Positions 55,144-64,000 of a stretch of 64,000 bases of DNA are shown here, in pieces (position 1 is the stretch's first letter; each line of letters begins with the position of its first letter). The stretch covers positions 1-64,000 of the forward strand of contig JAHEEK010000012.1 in assembly GCA_024640765.1 (NCBI GenBank), written 5' to 3'. The notes beneath the pieces are model-generated. The model saw only the letters and a program-made list of their open reading frames with translations, ran no database searches and was not told where the DNA came from. The DNA is from Nereida sp024640765. GTDB lineage: Bacteria > Pseudomonadota > Alphaproteobacteria > Rhodobacterales > Rhodobacteraceae. The translations under genes and the position numbers were made by a program.

Positions 55144-56472
55144 ATGGATTTAGCAAGTCTTATCAGTGAGTTTGGTGGCATCGCCTACACTCTTTTGGCT
55201 TTTGTGGTGGCGCTTTCCGTGATTGTCGCGATCCACGAGTACGGCCATTACATTGTGGGCCGTTGGTCGGGCATCCACGCAGAGGTCTTTAGCCTTGGTT
55301 TTGGGCCGGTGCTCTATTCACGGGTCGATCGGCGCGGCACTAAATGGCAGATCGCCGCACTACCTTTCGGCGGGTACGTCAAATTTCTAGGTGACGCAAA
55401 CGCGGCTTCTGTTGGAGGTGTTGAGGGTGAGTCAGCCCCTGCGCGCAACACAATGGCGGGCGCGCCTTTGTGGGCACGCTCTGCTACCGTCGCAGCAGGG
55501 CCATTTTTCAACTTTGCACTGTCGATCCTGATTTTTGCTGGTGTAATTTTATGGGATGGCAAAGCCGCGGATCCGTTGACCATCGCTGAACTGCCGTCGC
55601 TGCCGCCCCAGATGCAGCAGGGACTTTTGGACGGTGATGCGTTAATTGAAATCAACGGCTCTGATGTGACGACAACAGAAAAGTTTGCAGCTACATTCCG
55701 CTCGCTCCCCAAGGAGCCGATTCTCGACTATGTGGTTGAGCGGGACGGCGTCCAACTTGAGGTTTCAGGGCCATACCCATCGGTTCCAATCGTGACCAGT
55801 CTTGCGCCAAAATCAGCGGCGCTGTCTGTGAACATGAAAATTGACGATGTCATCACGGCCATAAACGGGTCTCCTGTGTTTGCCTCGGATCAAGTGATGG
55901 CGGCTGTTGTGGCGTCCGAAGGCGCGCCATTGCTGTTGGACGTCTGGCGTGATGGTCAGACCATGCAATTTACGCTGGTCCCACGGCCGCGCGACACGCC
56001 ACTAGAAGACGGAACGTTCGAGCGCCGTTGGATGATTGGCATCGGGATGGGCTGGTTTTTTGAGCCAAAAACAGAACCCGTAGGCATAGCAGAGGCCGCG
56101 ATTGATGGCGTGCGGCTAACATGGGGTGTCATCACCGGCAGTTTGAACGGACTTAAACAAGTTATCACCGGCGCGATCAGCACGTGCAACCTGAATGGCC
56201 CCGTAGGTATTGCCCAAACATCCGGCGCGATGGCCAGCCAAGGGGGGCAGAGCTTCATTTGGTTTATCGCATTTTTGTCTACGGCCGTCGGGCTTTTGAA
56301 CCTGTTTCCGATCCCTGTTCTGGATGGTGGGCATTTGGTATTTCACGCGTATGAGGCCATCACGGGCCGCCAGCCGTCAGCGCGCGCGCTTGAGATATTC
56401 ATGGCCGCAGGACTGACGTTGTTGTTGGGTCTGATGGTGTTTGCCTTGGGGCATGATATATTTTGCACCTGA
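55144..56472 (+). CDS. rseP: RIP metalloprotease RseP
   Basis: The 442-residue site-2 protease has the zinc motif HEYGH (residues 31-35) in the first membrane helix, two PDZ domains (~125-300) and the second metal motif IPVLDGGHLVF near residue 390. It cleaves membrane-bound anti-sigma factors and signal-peptide remnants. It is a usual neighbour of bamA. Confidence 0.95.
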   Translation: MDLASLISEFGGIAYTLLAFVVALSVIVAIHEYGHYIVGRWSGIHAEVFSLGFGPVLYSRVDRRGTKWQIAALPFGGYVKFLGDANAASVGGVEGESAPARNTMAGAPLWARSATVAAGPFFNFALSILIFAGVILWDGKAADPLTIAELPSLPPQMQQGLLDGDALIEINGSDVTTTEKFAATFRSLPKEPILDYVVERDGVQLEVSGPYPSVPIVTSLAPKSAALSVNMKIDDVITAINGSPVFASDQVMAAVVASEGAPLLLDVWRDGQTMQFTLVPRPRDTPLEDGTFERRWMIGIGMGWFFEPKTEPVGIAEAAIDGVRLTWGVITGSLNGLKQVITGAISTCNLNGPVGIAQTSGAMASQGGQSFIWFIAFLSTAVGLLNLFPIPVLDGGHLVFHAYEAITGRQPSARALEIFMAAGLTLLLGLMVFALGHDIFCT

Positions 56473-56524
56473 TTTCTGCCGTTTGATGCGCACCGTGCGG
56501 CATTGCGCGGACTGATATTTGACA

Positions 56525-56557
56525 TAGGCGAAGTTGGTTCTTTGCGCACCTCGCCTA
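56525..56557 (+). promoter_or_regulatory. Inverted repeat downstream of rseP
   Basis: TAGGCGAAGT and ACCTCGCCTA pair over 10 positions with one mismatch around a 13-nt loop. There is no T-run after it, so it is more likely an mRNA processing or stability element than a terminator. Confidence 0.35.
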
Positions 56558-56629
56558 GTTTCGGCCTCATTTAGCCCCTAGATACATCACGAACGCGCGT
56601 GTGTGCGGTCATGATTTCAGGAGGCATCT

Positions 56630-56761
56630 ATGCAAACAATTCATCAATCATATCTCAGCATGCGCCTTGTTCTGGACCTGAATTGGGACCGTGCGCTTTA
56701 CCTGGCAACAATTGCTGCTGCACTTTGGGCAGGCAGTGTGATTGGCAGCGTTTTACAATAA
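56630..56761 (+). CDS. 43-residue membrane protein between rseP and bamA
   Basis: A perfect AGGAGG (56619-56624) lies 5 nt before ATG 56630. The product (MQTIHQSYLSMRLVLDLNWD at its start) has one membrane helix (ALYLATIAAALWAGSVIGSV, residues ~22-41) and a polar N-terminus. I recall similar unnamed small proteins in related genomes. Role unknown. Confidence 0.7.
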   Translation: MQTIHQSYLSMRLVLDLNWDRALYLATIAAALWAGSVIGSVLQ

Positions 56762-56869
56762 CAATCACGGCCCACCTGATAACCTATCGCGGGCTGTCAG
56801 ATCGTTTTGACATCATGCTGTAGAAAGGATATTTCTGGCACCAGATTTTAGGTTTTCTGGGGATAGCTA

Positions 56870-59161
56870 ATGGGTTTGCTTTTGGGTGTACGTCGTGCCG
56901 GAACGGGTGCGATGAAACGAGCGGGCCTAGCGGCAGTGACTGCCGGCTTTATGTCTGGCGCTGTTTACGCACAGTCTTTTACATTTGATAACGTCGAAAT
57001 CGAAGGCAACGCCCGCGTTGAGGCGGCTACCATCCTATCGTTTGCTGGCATTAGCCGAGGCGAGACAATCAGTGCAGGTCAGCTGAACGATGCATTGCAA
57101 CGGGTGCTAAGTTCGGGCCTGTTTGAGGACGTAGTTCTGACGCCACGCGGCAGCACACTTTTGATTGAAGTCGCTGAATTCCCCACAATTAACCAGATCA
57201 ATGTTGAAGGTAACCGCCGCCTGAAAGATGAGGTTGTCCAAAGCTTAATCGCCTCGCAGCCGCGCCGCGTTTACAGCCCAAGTGTGGCCGAACAGGATGC
57301 CGAGCTGATCGCGCAAGCCTACGCGGAGCAGGGGCGTTTGGCAGCAACTGTTAAGCCAAGCATCATCCGCCGTTCTGACAACCGCGTCGATCTTGTGTTC
57401 GAAGTAACTGAAGGCCGCGTTGTAGAAGTTGAGCGCTTGTCGTTTACTGGCAACCGCGCTTATTCGGACCGCCGCTTGCGCCGTGTCCTGCAGACCAAAC
57501 AAGCGGGTATCTTTCGCCAAGTCGTTAGCCGCGACACGTTTATCGAAGACCGCGTAAATTTTGACCGCCAAGTCCTAAGTGACTTTTACGCCTCTCGCGG
57601 TTATGTGGATTTCAATATCCAAGGCGTCTCATCCGAGCTGACCCGTGAACGCGACGCGTTTTTGATCACATTTGATGTAGAAGAAGGTCAGCAGTTCCGC
57701 CTTGGAGAGGTCAACGTTGTAAGCCTTTTGGATGATGTGGATGCCGCTGAATTCGAAGATGCGCTGAAAGTCGGGCGTTCGCCGGTCTATTCCCCGAACC
57801 TGATCGACATCAACATTGCCCGCCTTGAGCGCCGCGCGCTTGAGTTGGGCTTGAACTTTGTGCGCGCCGATCCGCGGGTGACGCGCAACGATCGCGACCT
57901 GACACTTGATGTGACGTTTGAGTTGACACGCGGTGATCGCATTTTCGTTGAGCGCATTGATATTGAAGGCAACTCAACAACGCTTGATCGGGTCATTCGC
58001 CGTCAATTCAAAGTGGTCGAAGGCGATCCGTTCAATCCCCGTGAAATCCGTAACTCAGCCGAGCGTATCCGCGCTTTGGGATATTTCGGCAATGCGGGCG
58101 TGCAGGCGCGCGAAGGCTCTAGCCCCAACCAAGTTGTCATTGACGTGGATGTGGAAGAACAACCCACCGGCAGTCTATCGTTCGGGGCGAGTTTTGGTAC
58201 CGCAAACGGGTTTGGCCTGACAGCTGAGCTGCGTGAGCGTAACTTCTTGGGCCGTGGTCAGTCAGTTTCGCTTGGTTTCAACACAACCGATGGCAGCGAG
58301 TCCCTCAGCTTTAGTTTCAACGAGCCAGCGTTTTTGGGCCGTGAGTTGGGCTTTGGTCTGTCCGGTAGTTATGATACCACTGACAGTGATTTCGCCGCCT
58401 ACAACACCGAAAGCGCACGCCTGTCCCCATCCATTAACTTCCCTGTGAGCGAAAACGGCCGGTTGAGTCTGCGGTATTCACTGGGGTTCGAGGAGGTGCT
58501 TGATGTAGCTGTAGGTTCACAGCTGCTTAGCGTTGATGAAAATGCAGGGCGGCAAATTGTTAGCTCTGTAGGTTATACATACAGCTTTGACACGCGTACT
58601 ACGGGGTTAAACCCTGATGAGGGACTCATTTTTAGGTTTTCCCAAGACTTAGCTGGTGTAGGTGGAGATAAAGAATATCTTCGCAGTACTTTCTTTGCTG
58701 GAGCAACGACAGAGGTCCTGAGTGATGAAGTTACGCTTCGTGCGGTGCTGGAAGGTGGTGCATTAAACTCGCTGAACGACACCAATAGCTCGGTAACTGA
58801 TCGTTTCGCATCAAGCGGCCGTCTGCGAGGTTTTGAACCAAATGGTTTTGGCCCTCGCGAGGGGGATTTCGCAGTTGGCGGCAACTATTATGCTGTGATG
58901 CGACTTGAGGCTGATTTCCCAATCGGATTGCCAGAAGAGTATGGAATTTCAGGTGGAGTTTACTTTGATGCGGGCTCGGTTTGGGGACTGGATGACGATC
59001 AGATTGATGACAGCTTCTCACTTCGTTCTGCTATCGGTGTTTCAATCTTCTGGAATACCGCGATTGGTCCGCTACGGTTTAACTTCTCAAAACCGCTCGA
59101 GTTTGAAAAGACCCTCGACAAAACGGAAACCTTTGATCTTTCCGTTTCGACAAGCTTTTGA
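56870..59161 (+). CDS. bamA: Outer membrane protein assembly factor BamA
   Basis: The 763-residue protein has a signal peptide (AGFMSGAVYAQS), five POTRA domains (residues ~35-430, first strand FDNVEIEGNARV) and a 16-strand beta-barrel domain ending in an aromatic C-terminal Phe (LSVSTSF). It folds and inserts outer membrane proteins. The stop overlaps the skp ATG by one base (TGATG). Confidence 0.97.
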   Translation: MGLLLGVRRAGTGAMKRAGLAAVTAGFMSGAVYAQSFTFDNVEIEGNARVEAATILSFAGISRGETISAGQLNDALQRVLSSGLFEDVVLTPRGSTLLIEVAEFPTINQINVEGNRRLKDEVVQSLIASQPRRVYSPSVAEQDAELIAQAYAEQGRLAATVKPSIIRRSDNRVDLVFEVTEGRVVEVERLSFTGNRAYSDRRLRRVLQTKQAGIFRQVVSRDTFIEDRVNFDRQVLSDFYASRGYVDFNIQGVSSELTRERDAFLITFDVEEGQQFRLGEVNVVSLLDDVDAAEFEDALKVGRSPVYSPNLIDINIARLERRALELGLNFVRADPRVTRNDRDLTLDVTFELTRGDRIFVERIDIEGNSTTLDRVIRRQFKVVEGDPFNPREIRNSAERIRALGYFGNAGVQAREGSSPNQVVIDVDVEEQPTGSLSFGASFGTANGFGLTAELRERNFLGRGQSVSLGFNTTDGSESLSFSFNEPAFLGRELGFGLSGSYDTTDSDFAAYNTESARLSPSINFPVSENGRLSLRYSLGFEEVLDVAVGSQLLSVDENAGRQIVSSVGYTYSFDTRTTGLNPDEGLIFRFSQDLAGVGGDKEYLRSTFFAGATTEVLSDEVTLRAVLEGGALNSLNDTNSSVTDRFASSGRLRGFEPNGFGPREGDFAVGGNYYAVMRLEADFPIGLPEEYGISGGVYFDAGSVWGLDDDQIDDSFSLRSAIGVSIFWNTAIGPLRFNFSKPLEFEKTLDKTETFDLSVSTSF

Positions 59162-59724
59162 TGCTTAGGGGCGTTTTTGCCTTCTGCGCTGTAATTTGCA
59201 TGGCCGTGGGTGCGGCGCAGGCACAAACAAAGCGCGGGCCTGGATTTGACACAGGTATGGTGATGAGCGCGGTTCTTGTGATCGATAGTGACCGCTTCTT
59301 TACCAACAGCGAATACGGCAAGCGCGTCGCAACTGATCTTGAAGCAGAGCGGCTACGCCTTGTGCAGACCAAACGCGAGTTGGAGGCAGAGCTTGAAGCC
59401 GAAGAACAGCGGTTGCTTGAGTTGCGTGATGTCACGCCAGCAGATGAATTCTCATCGATGGTCGATGTGTTTGATATCCGCGTTCAACGTGCGCGACAGT
59501 CCCAAGATGAAACAGGGCGCGTGCTCTCACAAAGATATGAACGTGCACGGGCCGAGTTCATCAATGAGGCCCTTCCGATTCTGGCCAACATTTTAGCCGA
59601 GCGCCGCGCAGTAGCGGTGCTCGAGCGTGGCAGCGTCTTTTTGTCGGCGGATGCGATCGACATCACTGATGAGGCCATTCGTTTGGCTGATGCTGCCCTC
59701 GGGGACGGATCAAAATCCGAATAG
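59161..59724 (+). CDS. skp: OmpH/Skp-family periplasmic chaperone
   Basis: ATG 59161 overlaps the bamA stop. The 187-residue protein has a signal peptide (FAFCAVICMAVGAAQA), then a short beta-strand core (SAVLVIDSDRFF) around a long charged coiled coil (~residues 60-150). It holds unfolded outer membrane proteins for the Bam complex. Confidence 0.9.
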   Translation: MLRGVFAFCAVICMAVGAAQAQTKRGPGFDTGMVMSAVLVIDSDRFFTNSEYGKRVATDLEAERLRLVQTKRELEAELEAEEQRLLELRDVTPADEFSSMVDVFDIRVQRARQSQDETGRVLSQRYERARAEFINEALPILANILAERRAVAVLERGSVFLSADAIDITDEAIRLADAALGDGSKSE

Positions 59725-59825
59725 GGTAGACGCTGTCAGTGTGCCTGCGACCGCAGCCCATGAAACTTGCCGCTACCGCTGCGCTTTGCTAGGCAGGGGA
59801 ACAAGATATAACGCAGGTGACTTTC

Positions 59826-60302
59826 ATGAGCGACGCAGCCCAGACCGATTTAAAATCAGCAGATATTGGCTTGATCCAACGGATCATACCGCACCGCTAT
59901 CCGTTTCTACTTGTTGATAAAGTTATTGATATTGACGGGTATCAATCGGCTGTTGGCATCAAAAATGTCACCATGAATGAGCCGCATTTTCAGGGGCACT
60001 TCCCATCCAAACCTATCATGCCCGGCGTGACCATTATTGAGGCGCTGGCTCAGACGTCTGCTGTGATGGTTGGTGTTGCGATGGACATGGTCGATAAGGA
60101 TTTGCTGGTTTACTTTATGGGGATCGACAACGCGAAGTTCCGGCGCATGGTTGTGCCGGGCGATGTGGTGCGTTTGGCCGTGGAAACCACTCGCGGCAAA
60201 CCCGGCGGAAAAGTCTGGAAATTTCGGGGCGTTGCAACAGTGGACGGTGAAATGGCCGCTGAATGCGATTTCACAGCAATGATGGATTTGCCCAAAGCAT
60301 GA
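59826..60302 (+). CDS. fabZ: 3-hydroxyacyl-ACP dehydratase FabZ
   Basis: The 158-residue hotdog-fold enzyme has the catalytic His in PHFQGHFPSKPIMPGV and Glu in TIIEALAQTS. ATG 59826 follows AGGTGA; the in-frame GTG at 59817 is less likely. It overlaps lpxA by four bases (ATGA). Confidence 0.96.
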   Translation: MSDAAQTDLKSADIGLIQRIIPHRYPFLLVDKVIDIDGYQSAVGIKNVTMNEPHFQGHFPSKPIMPGVTIIEALAQTSAVMVGVAMDMVDKDLLVYFMGIDNAKFRRMVVPGDVVRLAVETTRGKPGGKVWKFRGVATVDGEMAAECDFTAMMDLPKA

Positions 60303-61084
60303 GCGGAAATATTCACTCCTCAGCGGTCATCGAAGACGGTGCTGTCATTGGCGACGGCGTTGAGATTGGTCCGTTTTGCCATGTTGGGCCGCACGTTAAA
60401 CTCGCGGATGGCGTCATTCTCAAATCACACGTGGTTGTGGCAGGGGATACCGAGATCGGCCCTGAGTCGATTATTTTTCCGTTCTCAAGCATTGGTGAAA
60501 TCCCGCAAGACCTTAAATTTGCGGGCGAACAGACAAAGCTGATCGTAGGTGCGCGGAACCGCATTCGCGAGCACGTGACGATGAACACCGGCACGTCTGG
60601 CGGCGGTGGCGTGACGCGCGTTGGGGATGACGGGTTGTTTATGGCGGGCTGTCATGTTGCCCATGATGCAGTGATTGGCGACCGTGTGGTGATTGTGAAC
60701 CAGACAGCAATCGCCGGTCATTGTGTGATCGAAGACGATGTTATCATTGGTGGGCTCTGCGGCATCCATCAGTTTGTGCGCATCGGCACGGGCGCTATCA
60801 TCGGGGCGCTTTCAATGGTGACAAATGATGTGATCCCACATGGCTTGGTCCAAGGCCCACGCGGCGAGTTGGATGGTCTCAACCTTGTTGGGTTGAAGCG
60901 CAAAGGCGTCGCACGTGCGGATATCACCGCATTGAGGGTGGCTTTTCAAACGCTGAAGCAAGGAGAGGGCAGTTTTGCCGAACGTGCCGCGCGTTTGGTT
61001 CAAGACAGCGACAGTGATTATGTGGCGGATTTGGTGCGCTTTGTTGCGGGCACCACGGATCGCCACTTCCTTACCCCAAAATGA
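60299..61084 (+). CDS. lpxA: UDP-N-acetylglucosamine O-acyltransferase
   Basis: The 261-residue left-handed beta-helix enzyme starts lipid A synthesis. Hexapeptide repeats run through residues ~1-190, with the catalytic His in MAGCHVAHDAVIGD and GGLCGIHQFVRIG. It is coupled by ATGA overlaps to fabZ and lpxI. Confidence 0.97.
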   Translation: MSGNIHSSAVIEDGAVIGDGVEIGPFCHVGPHVKLADGVILKSHVVVAGDTEIGPESIIFPFSSIGEIPQDLKFAGEQTKLIVGARNRIREHVTMNTGTSGGGGVTRVGDDGLFMAGCHVAHDAVIGDRVVIVNQTAIAGHCVIEDDVIIGGLCGIHQFVRIGTGAIIGALSMVTNDVIPHGLVQGPRGELDGLNLVGLKRKGVARADITALRVAFQTLKQGEGSFAERAARLVQDSDSDYVADLVRFVAGTTDRHFLTPK

Positions 61085-61968
61085 TTGCTTTAATTGCAGG
61101 GCAGGGCCAATTGCCTGTTGCGGTGCATTGCGCGCTCAAAACTGCGGGCCGTGCCCACGTCATTGCCGCGATGGGCGATGTTGATCCCAGTTTGCCAGAT
61201 GTGCAGCCGTTTCGAGTGGAACAATTAGGCACGTTTTTCGCCGCACTTGCGGACCTTGGGGTGAGCCAAGTGTGTTTCGCAGGTGCTACCACTCGCCCAC
61301 AGATTGACCCATCGAAAATAGATGCAGCCACTTTGCCGTTGGTGCCAAAAATTGCGGTAGCAATGGCAGGGGGCGACGATAGCACTTTGCGCGTGGCGAT
61401 TTCGCTTTTTGAGGACGCCGGTTTTGAAGTCATCGCTGCCCCGCAACTTGTCGACGGCCTGCTACCGCCCCATGGGGATTTGACGGCTGCTAAGCCATCC
61501 GAGGGTGATATGAAGGATATTGCACGCGCCCGCGACGTGCACGGTGTTTTGGCCGCTGCAGACGTTGGGCAGGCAGTGATCGTAGCCCATGGTCAGGTTT
61601 TGGCAGTTGAGGCGCTTTTGGGCACGGATTGGATGATGCTGTCTTTGTTGCAAGCAGTACCTGCGCAAGACGTGGCAGATGTGTTTTCGGACCCTTTGGG
61701 TTTTGCCACGGATGTTTTGGCCGGACCAATTCAAGATGCCCCTGGCCGGAACCCTCGGTTGCCAGAAGGCGGTGTGCTTTATAAGGCACCGAAGGCGGGG
61801 CAGGACCTACGAATTGACCTGCCTACCATTGGACCAGAAACCATTCGCGGTGCCATTGCGCTTGGTCTGAACGGCATCGCGATCGGCCCCAATACTCAGG
61901 TTCTGGAGCTTGATAAAACCATCGCCGCCGCATCCGACGGTGGGCTGTTTTTACACGTGCTGGCATAG
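61081..61968 (+). CDS. lpxI: UDP-2,3-diacylglucosamine pyrophosphatase LpxI
   Basis: The 295-residue protein (DUF1009) cleaves UDP-2,3-diacylglucosamine to lipid X. It replaces LpxH, which is usual in alphaproteobacteria. Conserved features are the N-terminal IAGQGQLP, the C-terminal Asp/Glu-rich catalytic half (AVEALLGTDWMM, RIDLPTIGPETI) and GLFLHVLA. Position between lpxA and lpxB confirms the role. Confidence 0.95.
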   Translation: MIALIAGQGQLPVAVHCALKTAGRAHVIAAMGDVDPSLPDVQPFRVEQLGTFFAALADLGVSQVCFAGATTRPQIDPSKIDAATLPLVPKIAVAMAGGDDSTLRVAISLFEDAGFEVIAAPQLVDGLLPPHGDLTAAKPSEGDMKDIARARDVHGVLAAADVGQAVIVAHGQVLAVEALLGTDWMMLSLLQAVPAQDVADVFSDPLGFATDVLAGPIQDAPGRNPRLPEGGVLYKAPKAGQDLRIDLPTIGPETIRGAIALGLNGIAIGPNTQVLELDKTIAAASDGGLFLHVLA

Positions 61969-61976
61969 GCGGCAGC

Positions 61977-63146
61977 GTGGAGATGTTTGATCCTTTGAAA
62001 GTGTTCATCATCGCAGGTGAGCCATCGGGCGACGCACTTGGTGGTGATGTTATGGCGGGGCTGAAAGAGCTTTGTTCAAACATCACATTTCAGGGAATTG
62101 GTGGTCCAAATATGCAGGCCCACGGTCTAGAAAGCCTGTTCGATATGTCAGAGCTGTCAGTGATGGGCTTGGCCGAGATACTGCCAAAATACTGCCATTT
62201 GAAACGGCGTATTTCACAAACTGCCCAAGCCGCCATCGCTGCGGCTCCTGATGTAATCCTGACAATCGATAGCCCTGATTTTTGTCTCAGGGTCGCAAAA
62301 CTGGTCAAAGCGCAGCGCGATATTCGCGTCGTTCATTACGTAGCACCCAGTGTGTGGGCATGGCGTCCGAAACGCGCACAGAAAATGGCCCGCCACGTAG
62401 ATCAGGTCTTGGCCCTACTACCCTTTGAGCCGCCCTTTATGCAGGCAGCAGGGATGCAATGCGATTTCGTAGGCCATCCCGTGGCCAACACCGCTCAGGC
62501 GAGCAGGCAAGACTGCGGGGCATTTCGCATGCGCCATCAAATTGCAGAAGACGCCCCTTTAGTTTTGGTTCTTCCAGGGTCTCGCGGTGGGGAAGTGCGG
62601 CGCCTGTCAGATGTGTTTGGGCAAGCGCTTGCACGTTTTCAGCAAACACACAGCAATGCACGGTTTGTGTTGCCGGTAGCGCCTTCCGTAAGGGGCCTTG
62701 TGACCGAGCTAACGGCGAATTGGTCGGTCAAACCAATCCTGATCGACAGCGCAGATCACCGCGAGAAGCTGTCCGCCTTTGGCGCGGCTGATATTGCGCT
62801 TGCGGCATCAGGGACTGTTTCGCTGGAACTTGCCGCCGCACAAACGCCGATGGTTATTGCCTATAAAATGAACTGGCTTACAGCGGCCATCATGCGCCGG
62901 TTAATGCGGGTGGATACAGTCACGCTGGTTAATCTGGTGTCTGAAACGCTGGTTGTGCCCGAATTTTTGATGGAAAACTGCACAGCCGAGGCTGTGGCGC
63001 AGGGCCTATCTACATTGCTTGCGAAACCGGAAAAACAATCGTCTTCCTTAGACATCACGATGGATCGTCTGGGACGCGGACATGAACGGGCAGGGCTGCG
63101 CGCCGCACGGGCCATTTTGAGTGGTATCAACAAGTCGGTAGGCTAG
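61977..63146 (+). CDS. lpxB: Lipid-A-disaccharide synthase
   Basis: LpxB (up to 389 residues) joins lipid X to UDP-2,3-diacylglucosamine. GT-B glycosyltransferase segments include IIAGEPSGDALGGDVM, SPDFCLRVAKL, VLPGSRGGEVRRL and AASGTVSLELAAAQTPMVIAYK (in part). The start may be GTG 61977 or ATG 61983; GGAG at 61979-61982 is too close to the latter, so GTG is kept. Confidence 0.95.
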   Translation: MEMFDPLKVFIIAGEPSGDALGGDVMAGLKELCSNITFQGIGGPNMQAHGLESLFDMSELSVMGLAEILPKYCHLKRRISQTAQAAIAAAPDVILTIDSPDFCLRVAKLVKAQRDIRVVHYVAPSVWAWRPKRAQKMARHVDQVLALLPFEPPFMQAAGMQCDFVGHPVANTAQASRQDCGAFRMRHQIAEDAPLVLVLPGSRGGEVRRLSDVFGQALARFQQTHSNARFVLPVAPSVRGLVTELTANWSVKPILIDSADHREKLSAFGAADIALAASGTVSLELAAAQTPMVIAYKMNWLTAAIMRRLMRVDTVTLVNLVSETLVVPEFLMENCTAEAVAQGLSTLLAKPEKQSSSLDITMDRLGRGHERAGLRAARAILSGINKSVG

Positions 63147-63169
63147 GCTTTTCAATAACGGTTAAGGTC

Positions 63170-64000
63170 TTAGGCTCCGCGCCAAATCCAACCGCCGCCC
63201 AAAATACGCGTGCTGCCTTCTTCATAAAATACGCAGGCCTGTCCGGGTGAGACACCTTCTTCCGCGCTCAGCAGTTCAACTTCCGCAAATCCCCCCGGCT
63301 TTGCACGCAAAATTGCGGGCCGTGGCGGGCGGGTTGATCGCACTTTTACCAAAATTTCGCGTTCCGCGACGGCCTCAAACACAGTACAGCCAAGCCAGTT
63401 GATCTCTTTGATTGGAATATTGCGCGTCGCCAACATGTCCTTTGGACCGACCACGACTTCTTTTGTATCCACATCCAGTTTCACCACATAAAGCGGCTCT
63501 GATAGCCCCCCAATTCCAAGGCCGCGTCGCTGACCAATGGTGTAGTGGATGACCCCTTCATGGGGGCCCAAAATGCGTCCGTCCGCATGAACAATATTGC
63601 CCGGCTCCGCAGCACCGGGGCGCAGTTTTTCAATCACCTTGGCGTAGTCGCCATCAGGCACAAAACAAATGTCTTGGCTGTCAGGTTTATCCGCCACTGG
63701 TAGGCCGTATTTTTGGGCAAGCGCGCGTGTCGCCTCTTTGCTTGGCAAATGACCAAGTGGGAAGCGCAGATAGGACAACTGCTCTGGCGTGGTTGAGAAC
63801 AAAAAGTATGACTGATCACGGTTGCTGTCTTCGGCTGAATGCAGCTCGGGACCGTTTGCACCCATCTTACGCTGAATGTAGTGGCCGGTTGCCATACAAT
63901 CCGCCTCAAGGTCTTTTGCAGTTTCCAGCAGGTCTTTGAATTTCACCCTCTCGTTGCATCGAATACAGGGTACAGGCGTTGCACCGCCGAGGTAGCTTTC
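63170..64000 (-). CDS. mnmA: tRNA 2-thiouridylase MnmA (5' end outside the window)
   Basis: The frame is open to the window end, so the N-terminal P-loop part is missing. Visible are the first catalytic Cys region TPVPCIRCNER, MATGHYIQRK, DQSYFLFSTTPEQL and the second catalytic Cys in SQDICFVPDGDY, then GPHEGVIHYTIGQRRGLGIGG (in part). MnmA thiolates U34 of tRNA-Lys/Glu/Gln using persulfide relayed by Tus-type proteins. It is convergent with lpxB. Confidence 0.95.
   Translation of the reverse strand, partial: ESYLGGATPVPCIRCNERVKFKDLLETAKDLEADCMATGHYIQRKMGANGPELHSAEDSNRDQSYFLFSTTPEQLSYLRFPLGHLPSKEATRALAQKYGLPVADKPDSQDICFVPDGDYAKVIEKLRPGAAEPGNIVHADGRILGPHEGVIHYTIGQRRGLGIGGLSEPLYVVKLDVDTKEVVVGPKDMLATRNIPIKEINWLGCTVFEAVAEREILVKVRSTRPPRPAILRAKPGGFAEVELLSAEEGVSPGQACVFYEEGSTRILGGGWIWRGA

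Noticed and set aside
1..64000. Prophage, insertion sequence, CRISPR array, toxin-antitoxin or defence locus
   Set aside because: No transposase, integrase other than XerD, repeat-spacer array, phage structural gene or recognised defence gene was found on either strand.

Overview
This window is a chromosomal segment of an alphaproteobacterium, almost certainly a marine Rhodobacteraceae (Roseobacter group). The reasons are gene order and content: pyrH-frr-uppS-cdsA-dxr-rseP-bamA-skp-fabZ-lpxA-lpxI-lpxB with LpxI rather than LpxH, an RNase E whose S1 domain carries a long acidic insert, tusA divergent from ccdA, a corrinoid-dependent homocysteine methyltransferase cluster with a DUF1638 gene, and a DctB/DctD-like pair. 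No rRNA, transposase, prophage, CRISPR array or plasmid gene was seen. Two tRNA genes are present: tRNA-Asn(GTT) and tRNA-Ile(CAT).

Layout. Positions 1-5,600 are a decaying accessory region: the tail of an unknown gene with a strong terminator, a small exported protein with an in-frame stop, an intact DadA-like oxidase and Ldh-family reductase pair (amino or imino acid catabolism), then a rearrangement junction that fuses the remnants of an ABC permease and a DoeA-like M24 hydrolase, followed by an M20 deacetylase with two frameshifts. From 5,780 to 22,230 lie tRNA-Asn, an MBL hydrolase, an EnvZ-like kinase, tRNA-Ile, purM-purN, RNase D, a lipoprotein, sufE, the DUF1638/corrinoid/homocysteine methyltransferase cluster, an MprF-like protein, purC-purS-purQ and a DctB/DctD-like two-component pair. 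From 22,700 to 34,000 are RNase E, tusA/ccdA, a decayed operon (alpha/beta-hydrolase-like membrane protein plus cytochrome P450), a retropepsin-like protein, a frameshifted marC, an ABC-F ATPase and ndk. From 34,000 to 50,800 come an L,D-transpeptidase, an lpxD-acp-ketosynthase operon, an IalB-like protein, a gene-free stretch with two terminators that may mark small RNAs, a decayed HerA-like ATPase, a CorC/HlyC transporter, xerD, aroK-aroB, ssb, a lytic transglycosylase, a broken AraC regulator and miaA. From 50,890 to the end is the compact envelope operon, finishing with mnmA cut by the window edge.

The main theme is ongoing gene decay inside an otherwise normal core genome. At least nine genes are broken. 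Five have a single in-frame stop with the downstream frame still open and recognisable (TAA twice more, TAG and TGA besides the first TAA), and others have one-base indels, several in homopolymers. All three stop codons are involved, which argues for independent loss of function and against recoding. The most interesting intact items are the DctD-like regulator without the GAFTGA loop and with an altered Walker B, a retropepsin-like protein whose catalytic Asp is Asn, the B12-dependent split methionine-synthase-like cluster, a possible anti-Shine-Dalgarno small RNA near 39,800, and a 43-residue membrane protein between rseP and bamA. I did not find a convincing wholly new multi-gene system.
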